A DNA stretch of 37,086 nucleotides from NCBI GenBank assembly GCA_018064745.1, contig JAGHUR010000058.1, positions 1-37,086 on the forward strand, in the 5' to 3' direction. Source of the stretch: Candidatus Fiminaster equi (GTDB taxonomy: Bacteria; Bacillota_I; Bacilli_A; RFN20; CAG-826). A model generated the notes under the pieces. That model worked only from the letters and a program-made list of their open reading frames with translations. It did no database searches and had not been told where the DNA came from. Shown here in pieces: positions 32,955 through 37,086 of the stretch (positions are counted from its first letter, which is position 1; each line of letters begins with the position of its first letter). A program made the translations under genes and the position numbers.

Positions 32955-33481
32955 TAGTTTTGTCCTCCTACTTTCTTAAAGCTAGCATAAAGAATTTTGT
33001 TTTTTGATTTAGGAACTGCAGTATAAATTGTTGGAGCTCCTTTATTTTCATAACAAAGCCATGCATCAAATTCAAATAAACTGGAATTGACGTGGCTTAC
33101 CCTATCTTTGCCCGGAAGAGCTGTTCCTGGTTTATCTGTAAATTCAAATGCATATTCAAGGAACATGCTTTCATATTTTGAACCAGCTTTGCTATCTAAT
33201 TCACCAAATTGACCAACGACTAAATAAACAGTGTATTCAGTTGGCTCAGGTTCTGGAACTGGTTGAGGTGCTGGCATCTTTTCACCACAAAGATCACAAA
33301 TCCCATCTTGTGGATCTTGGTCCACGTGTTGGCATCTCTTCTCTAAAACTTTCTTGCAAACATCGCAAATGCCATCGTTATCAGCATCTTTATGTTCATA
33401 ACATTCACCATTATTGTGTGTACAACCACACAATGTGACGGCGGATAGAAGAATTAATAATGATTTAATATTTTTCATCAC
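32954..33481 (-). CDS. Small lipoprotein with duplicated Asp/Cys (DxDxDGxCDxC) motifs
   Basis: This 175-aa lipoprotein (lipobox TLCGC, Cys20) has, just after the lipid anchor, two copies of a motif of the form DxDxDGICDxC (about 31-43 and 53-63). The second, DQDPQDGICDLC, is slightly altered. These look like a calcium-type Asp loop combined with a CxxC pair. The C-terminal 100 residues are unrecognised, rich in Tyr/Phe and beta-prone. AGGAGG lies before tandem ATGs, and the first is used. Its stop overlaps the next gene's start. Being between amylase and the starch-binding lipoprotein, it is probably an accessory of the same surface apparatus. Confidence 0.75.
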   Translation of the reverse strand: MMKNIKSLLILLSAVTLCGCTHNNGECYEHKDADNDGICDVCKKVLEKRCQHVDQDPQDGICDLCGEKMPAPQPVPEPEPTEYTVYLVVGQFGELDSKAGSKYESMFLEYAFEFTDKPGTALPGKDRVSHVNSSLFEFDAWLCYENKGAPTIYTAVPKSKNKILYASFKKVGGQN

Positions 33482-33489
33482 TTTTCCTC

Positions 33490-36201
33490 CTAGTTAATTA
33501 TGTAAGAACAAACTGCCCACCATTCGCCAAAGTTTTCACCTGGTGTCTTTTGGTTGCAGCCAATAGTAACGAATGGTTCATAACCAGCGATATTTGCACC
33601 ACCAATTATGTATTCGTTATCGTTCTTGCCAATATTGATAAATGATCTAACAACTCTATTAGAATCATTTGAATATGCTGTAATAACTAAAACATTGCTT
33701 GAAGAGTATTCAAAATTAACTTGTGCATTCTTTGGATATGCATTCTTAATTTGAATTAACTTCTTATAGAAGTCATACATTGGGTTGTTTGTAACAACAT
33801 TGTATTTTGAAACATTTCCTTCACCATCAAGTTCTGGTCTCATTTCAACACCCCAGTCTTTGTCATAAAGCATTGCTGAGTTATTTGAGTCATATTCAAA
33901 TGTATATTGACCAGCTTTAAAGTGTGGACGTGCAGTATTGTCTTTCCAAAGCATTGGTTGACGATACCAAATATCCATTGAGTTTTCGTTGTGATATAAA
34001 GAAATGTGTTTATTTGTATTTGAGCTCATTGCAAGTTCATCACCATAATAAATCCATGAACAACCTGGGTTTAAAATGGTAACTGCTGCCATAACTTTGG
34101 CTCTGCCAAGTTGCTCTAAACCAGCATGACCACTTAAAGTACAATCGATGTTGTCGTTTGCAGTTGTACTCGTTGCAGTACCACCTGGAAGTGGGTTTGC
34201 TTGGTTAATTGCACGCATAACGTCGTGGTTAGAAGTAAATGCACCATTAATTGCATCTCCTCTATTACCGCCATCAACATATGATTTACTTCCATCTGGA
34301 TTGCTGATTTGGTATGGACCAGCATTTCTAAATGTATCGTAGGTTTCACTTGCTTCTGTATTTGCATATGTACTTGCATCACATGCATCTGTGTAGAAAT
34401 ATGCAGGAACATGGTAGTAGTTTGCAAAGTCAAATTGAGAATCAAGACCTTGATAATAAGCGGCTGTACGTGTTCCATAACCATCGAAGTTTTCACCAAC
34501 TAAGAAGCAGTTTGGATATTGAGCTTTAACTTCGTTAGAGAACTCTTTCCACCACTTAACGTTCTTGGTTTGGTTTGTTGAATAATCGTATGGTTGAGCA
34601 ATATAGGCACCACGTTCATCATCGTAGGCTTTCTTTGTGCCTGTATCTGGGATAATTACATCACCAGGAGCATTTGTTGATTCATCGTTCATATAGATGT
34701 GTTTGACTGCGTCAAGACGGAATCCATCAAGGCCAAAACTCATCCAATACTTAGCCATATCAATGACAAGTTTACGAGTTGCTTTGTTATCATAGTTCAA
34801 TTCAGGCATGGATGAACCGAATTTACCATAGTAATAGTAATTTGATTCACCATTTCTATACCAAGATGCACCTGCTGGATCAGCGGCGTCTTGTTGAATT
34901 GTAATTGTTTCTGGTTCGCCAAATTCATATGTACCATATGTACTATGTCCATCATCTTTTGGATCTGGATGATATGTACGTTTTTTACGGCTGAATGGAT
35001 CAGTTGCGAACTTCCAGGTGTAAACATCTCTCCAGTTAATTCCTGTGTCATCAGTTTCTGCACCAGGAGCACCAGAGTTAACACCCCATTGTGATTTCTT
35101 GAACCAAACATTTGATTTGGATGTGTGGTTAAGAACTAAGTCCATAATAACTTTGATACCACGTTCATGAGCTTTTACAAGAAGTTCACGATAATCATCG
35201 ATAGTACCAAACTTTGGATCTACTGCGTAATAGTCTGAAATATCATATCCATGATATGAATCTGATTTTTGAATTGGAGTTAACCAAAGAGCTTTAATTC
35301 CAAGGTCTTGGAAATAGTCTAATGAATCTGTAATACCTTTAATATCACCATAACCATCGCCATTTGAATCTCTAAAGGAGGCAACGAAGACTTGGTAGCC
35401 AACACCAATCTCTTTGAATACATCAGATGTTGATGAGACTCCATAATCAGCAAAGCCGCCTTCGGTTTTTGATCTATAATCACCACTTGTATCAACATCC
35501 ATTGGATTAATTCTAACAACTGGAGCACCACTACCAACGAAGAATGCTGGATTTTCAAGTTGACCCGTTGCAAGGAAAATGTGTTCTGCTGTTCCACCAT
35601 CCTTTAGGGATCTTAAATTTTTCTCGTTTCTCCAATCTTCAATAACATTATCTTTGCCACCATCACTTGTCCAGTGACTAACACCTGTCATTGATTCTGC
35701 TAAAGGGAACAAGAAACCAAGGTTTTTACAAGTATCATATTTTGCAACAGATTTTGTTTCACCTTTTTGAATTTTTCCATTAAATAGTGTCTTTGACAAA
35801 TCAATATCAGCGATAACACCATATTTATCAATATAGGTTTTGTCTCCGCCTTCAACACCAAGTTCTTCACAAGTCATCCAGTGAGTTGACATTGGCAAAA
35901 GGGTTAATGTTGGAGAAACTTCGGTCTTTTTGCTGTAAGCCCAAAGTGTTCCGTCTGTGTCTGTATCATCGTTCCACATCCAAAAACAGAAGTCATTATA
36001 GTCAGTTTTACCTTCACCACGATTATAGTGAACATAAAGATGGCCATCCTTGCTTAAATCAGTCATGAAATTATCATAGACTTCAGGATTATCTTCCGGA
36101 TTTGTATGAGGATCATCTTTTCCACCGCCACAGCTAGCAAGTGGAGTAGAGATTGCCAAAGCAATGCCTAATAGAATAAATGATGAGATTTTCTTCTTCA
36201 T
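33490..36201 (-). CDS. Surface alpha-amylase lipoprotein (GH13) with CBM41-like N-terminus
   Basis: This 903-aa lipoprotein has lipobox PLASC (Cys24). The region after the anchor (about 50-80, LYVHYNRGEG then FCFWMWNDD) resembles a CBM41 alpha-glucan-binding domain. The GH13 barrel starts near residue 265. GYHGYDISDYY is followed by region I DLVLNHT (about 357), region II GFRLDAVKH with the nucleophile Asp (about 496), region III GENFDGY with the acid/base Glu (about 569) and region IV SNHDVMR (about 660). A beta-sandwich C-terminus follows. It would cut alpha-1,4 links in starch outside the cell, although neopullulanase-type specificity is possible. It is the first gene of the starch operon, under a strong promoter, with AGAGGG before the ATG. 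Confidence 0.92.
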   Translation of the reverse strand: MKKKISSFILLGIALAISTPLASCGGGKDDPHTNPEDNPEVYDNFMTDLSKDGHLYVHYNRGEGKTDYNDFCFWMWNDDTDTDGTLWAYSKKTEVSPTLTLLPMSTHWMTCEELGVEGGDKTYIDKYGVIADIDLSKTLFNGKIQKGETKSVAKYDTCKNLGFLFPLAESMTGVSHWTSDGGKDNVIEDWRNEKNLRSLKDGGTAEHIFLATGQLENPAFFVGSGAPVVRINPMDVDTSGDYRSKTEGGFADYGVSSTSDVFKEIGVGYQVFVASFRDSNGDGYGDIKGITDSLDYFQDLGIKALWLTPIQKSDSYHGYDISDYYAVDPKFGTIDDYRELLVKAHERGIKVIMDLVLNHTSKSNVWFKKSQWGVNSGAPGAETDDTGINWRDVYTWKFATDPFSRKKRTYHPDPKDDGHSTYGTYEFGEPETITIQQDAADPAGASWYRNGESNYYYYGKFGSSMPELNYDNKATRKLVIDMAKYWMSFGLDGFRLDAVKHIYMNDESTNAPGDVIIPDTGTKKAYDDERGAYIAQPYDYSTNQTKNVKWWKEFSNEVKAQYPNCFLVGENFDGYGTRTAAYYQGLDSQFDFANYYHVPAYFYTDACDASTYANTEASETYDTFRNAGPYQISNPDGSKSYVDGGNRGDAINGAFTSNHDVMRAINQANPLPGGTATSTTANDNIDCTLSGHAGLEQLGRAKVMAAVTILNPGCSWIYYGDELAMSSNTNKHISLYHNENSMDIWYRQPMLWKDNTARPHFKAGQYTFEYDSNNSAMLYDKDWGVEMRPELDGEGNVSKYNVVTNNPMYDFYKKLIQIKNAYPKNAQVNFEYSSSNVLVITAYSNDSNRVVRSFINIGKNDNEYIIGGANIAGYEPFVTIGCNQKTPGENFGEWWAVCSYIIN

Positions 36202-36228
36202 AAGCCTACCCTCTTAGTAATTACTAAT

Positions 36229-36257
36229 ATTATAAGAATGTAAGCGCTATTTGACAA
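36229..36257 (-). promoter_or_regulatory. Promoter of the ten-gene starch operon
   Basis: On the minus strand TTGTCA (36257 to 36252), a 17-base spacer and a perfect TATAAT (36234 to 36229) form a near-consensus vegetative promoter. The start would be near 36222, giving a 5' leader of about 21 bases that contains AGAGGG. No other equally good promoter was noticed between here and the terminator at 20768, but internal promoters were not searched for exhaustively. Confidence 0.85.
36238..36252 (+). promoter_or_regulatory. Candidate CcpA/LacI-family operator in the starch promoter
   Basis: The 15 bases ATGTAAGCGCTATTT match the catabolite-responsive element pattern WTGNAARCGNWWWCA at all but the last two positions, around an AGCGCT core. 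The site lies between the -35 and -10 boxes, where a bound repressor would block RNA polymerase. CcpA and MalR-type LacI-family repressors both recognise such sites. No such regulator is encoded in this window. Confidence 0.6.
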
Positions 36258-36275
36258 GATTATATTTATATAATC
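36258..36275. repeat. Perfect inverted repeat upstream of the starch promoter
   Basis: GATTATA (36258-36264) and TATAATC (36269-36275) form a perfect 7-bp dyad around TTTA, abutting the -35 box. It lacks a following T-run on the minus strand, so an upstream activator or repressor site is as likely as a weak end for the HAD gene transcript. Confidence 0.35.
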
Positions 36276-36294
36276 CTCACCTAATATAGTAACA

Positions 36295-37080
36295 TTAGAT
36301 GATATTGTAATGTTTGAGGGTGTCCAAAACACCATTTTCTGAGATTGGTTTTGCTACATACTTTGCAGCTTTTTTGACCTCTTCTAAGCCATTCCCCATT
36401 GCTGCAGAAAATTTGGTTTTTTGGAACATGAAAATGTCTTGCATATCATCACCAATTGAGAGTGCATTATCATAACTCAAGTTATGATATTTTAACACAA
36501 AATCAATAGCTTTACCTTTGTCATTTTTCACAAATCTGATGTCAACTCCATAAGGGTGAAATCTGAAGTAATCTAGCTCTTTTGGAATGCGTTTTAAAAG
36601 ACCTTTATCGAAGCGTTTTGGACACATAAGAAGTAAGCTTGTAACTTCTTCACCATTATATTTACTAACAGGACATGGTTTTTCGTTAAAAGTTTGGAAA
36701 TATTTAGTAACGTATTTATTAGATTCAATTGAAAAATATCTATCTTTTATAGTGCCATATTCTACTTCAAGTTTCTTCTTATTACAGACTTCTAAAACCT
36801 TGCTAACGTATTCACTTGGAATGATATTTTTCATAATGACTTTGTCATTGTGAAATATAAGACCACCATTTGTGCATATTAAGCCATTTGGAGTGAACTT
36901 CTTAAGTATTTCAATCTGATTAACAGATTCGTATGGTCTAGCAGTGTTTAAATACACTAAAACACCATTTTCTTGGGCTTTCTTAAGTCCTTCTATAGAT
37001 TTGTAGTCAAAGTCATGGATGCAATGATCAAGAAGCGTCCAGTCTATGTCTACAAAGATAATCTTAATATCAGAGTTCAT
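36295..37080 (-). CDS. HAD-superfamily phosphatase, Cof type
   Basis: This 261-aa cytoplasmic hydrolase is of the Cof/IIB haloacid dehalogenase group, which dephosphorylate sugar phosphates, FMN/PLP or other small phospho-compounds. Motif I is FVDIDWTLLDH (about residues 10-20), with both Asp residues intact but Trp where Gly is nearly universal (DxDGT). Motif II is in NTARPYE, and motif IV is SIGDDMQDIFMF near 216-227. The start (MNSDIK) gives the usual short stretch before motif I. Only 6 bases precede it in the window, so its ribosome site and operon context are unseen. It lies 93 bases upstream of the starch operon on the same strand, with a separate promoter in between. Confidence 0.85.
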   Translation of the reverse strand: MNSDIKIIFVDIDWTLLDHCIHDFDYKSIEGLKKAQENGVLVYLNTARPYESVNQIEILKKFTPNGLICTNGGLIFHNDKVIMKNIIPSEYVSKVLEVCNKKKLEVEYGTIKDRYFSIESNKYVTKYFQTFNEKPCPVSKYNGEEVTSLLLMCPKRFDKGLLKRIPKELDYFRFHPYGVDIRFVKNDKGKAIDFVLKYHNLSYDNALSIGDDMQDIFMFQKTKFSAAMGNGLEEVKKAAKYVAKPISENGVLDTLKHYNII

Positions 37081-37086
37081 TGATAC

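Noticed and set aside
1-37086. Mollicutes code (TGA as Trp), insertion sequences, prophage, CRISPR or defence genes
   Set aside because: TGA acts as a stop in at least two overlapping gene pairs. No transposase, integrase, phage, Cas or toxin-antitoxin motifs and no regularly spaced direct repeats were seen.

Overview
The window is a low-GC, gene-dense stretch of a bacterial chromosome. Its lipoproteins, RNase J-type protein, RpsO-Pnp pair and MsmK-type ABC ATPase point to the Bacilli side of the Bacillota. TAA, TAG and TGA all end genes (TGA ends dtd and the central FAD oxidoreductase) and tryptophan is read from TGG, so the code is table 11 and not the Mycoplasma code. There is no outer-membrane or TonB machinery. 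The starch genes and the anaerobic-type glycerol-3-phosphate oxidase cluster suggest a fermentative, probably gut-associated organism. I cannot place it further without a search.

Layout. Positions 1-3281 (+) hold a three-gene TrpXYZ-type ABC importer. It is preceded by a 365-base leader that encodes a 23-residue peptide with seven Phe/Tyr codons among its last nine sense codons, followed by competing antiterminator and terminator hairpins. This looks like ribosome-mediated attenuation. Positions 3331-6214 (-) are a pdp-dtd-mnmA operon (nucleoside salvage and tRNA quality/modification). Positions 6314-8616 (+) hold a secreted endonuclease I-type lipoprotein and an RsmF-type rRNA methyltransferase. 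Positions 8581-19445 (-) carry rpsO, pnp, a GlpA-like dehydrogenase, an FAD oxidoreductase, a DUF1667 protein, an RNase J-family protein with degenerate catalytic motifs, ftsK and plsC. Positions 19732-20750 (-) hold two small orphan envelope proteins.

Positions 20819-36201 (-) form one 15.4-kb, ten-gene starch operon. In order it encodes a GH13 alpha-amylase lipoprotein, a small Cys/Asp-motif lipoprotein, a large starch-binding lipoprotein (Ig-like, aromatic-rich modules, CBM20), a secreted type I pullulanase, a small lipoprotein, a sugar-binding lipoprotein, two permeases, an MsmK-type ATPase with a long coiled tail, and a small membrane protein. A strong promoter (TTGTCA-17-TATAAT) carrying a CcpA/LacI-type operator-like sequence lies at its head, and an intrinsic terminator at its end. 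No gene gap in between exceeds 18 bp. Positions 36295-37080 (-) encode a HAD phosphatase.

How the parts work together: the surface amylase and pullulanase would cut alpha-1,4 and alpha-1,6 linkages, the CBM20 lipoprotein would hold starch at the surface, and the ABC importer would take up the resulting maltodextrins. The most unusual points are the aromatic leader peptide, the apparently non-catalytic RNase J homologue, extra charged helical segments in both ABC ATPases, and several operon-head genes that lack a Shine-Dalgarno and have a -10 box 6-11 bases before the ATG (leaderless-type starts).
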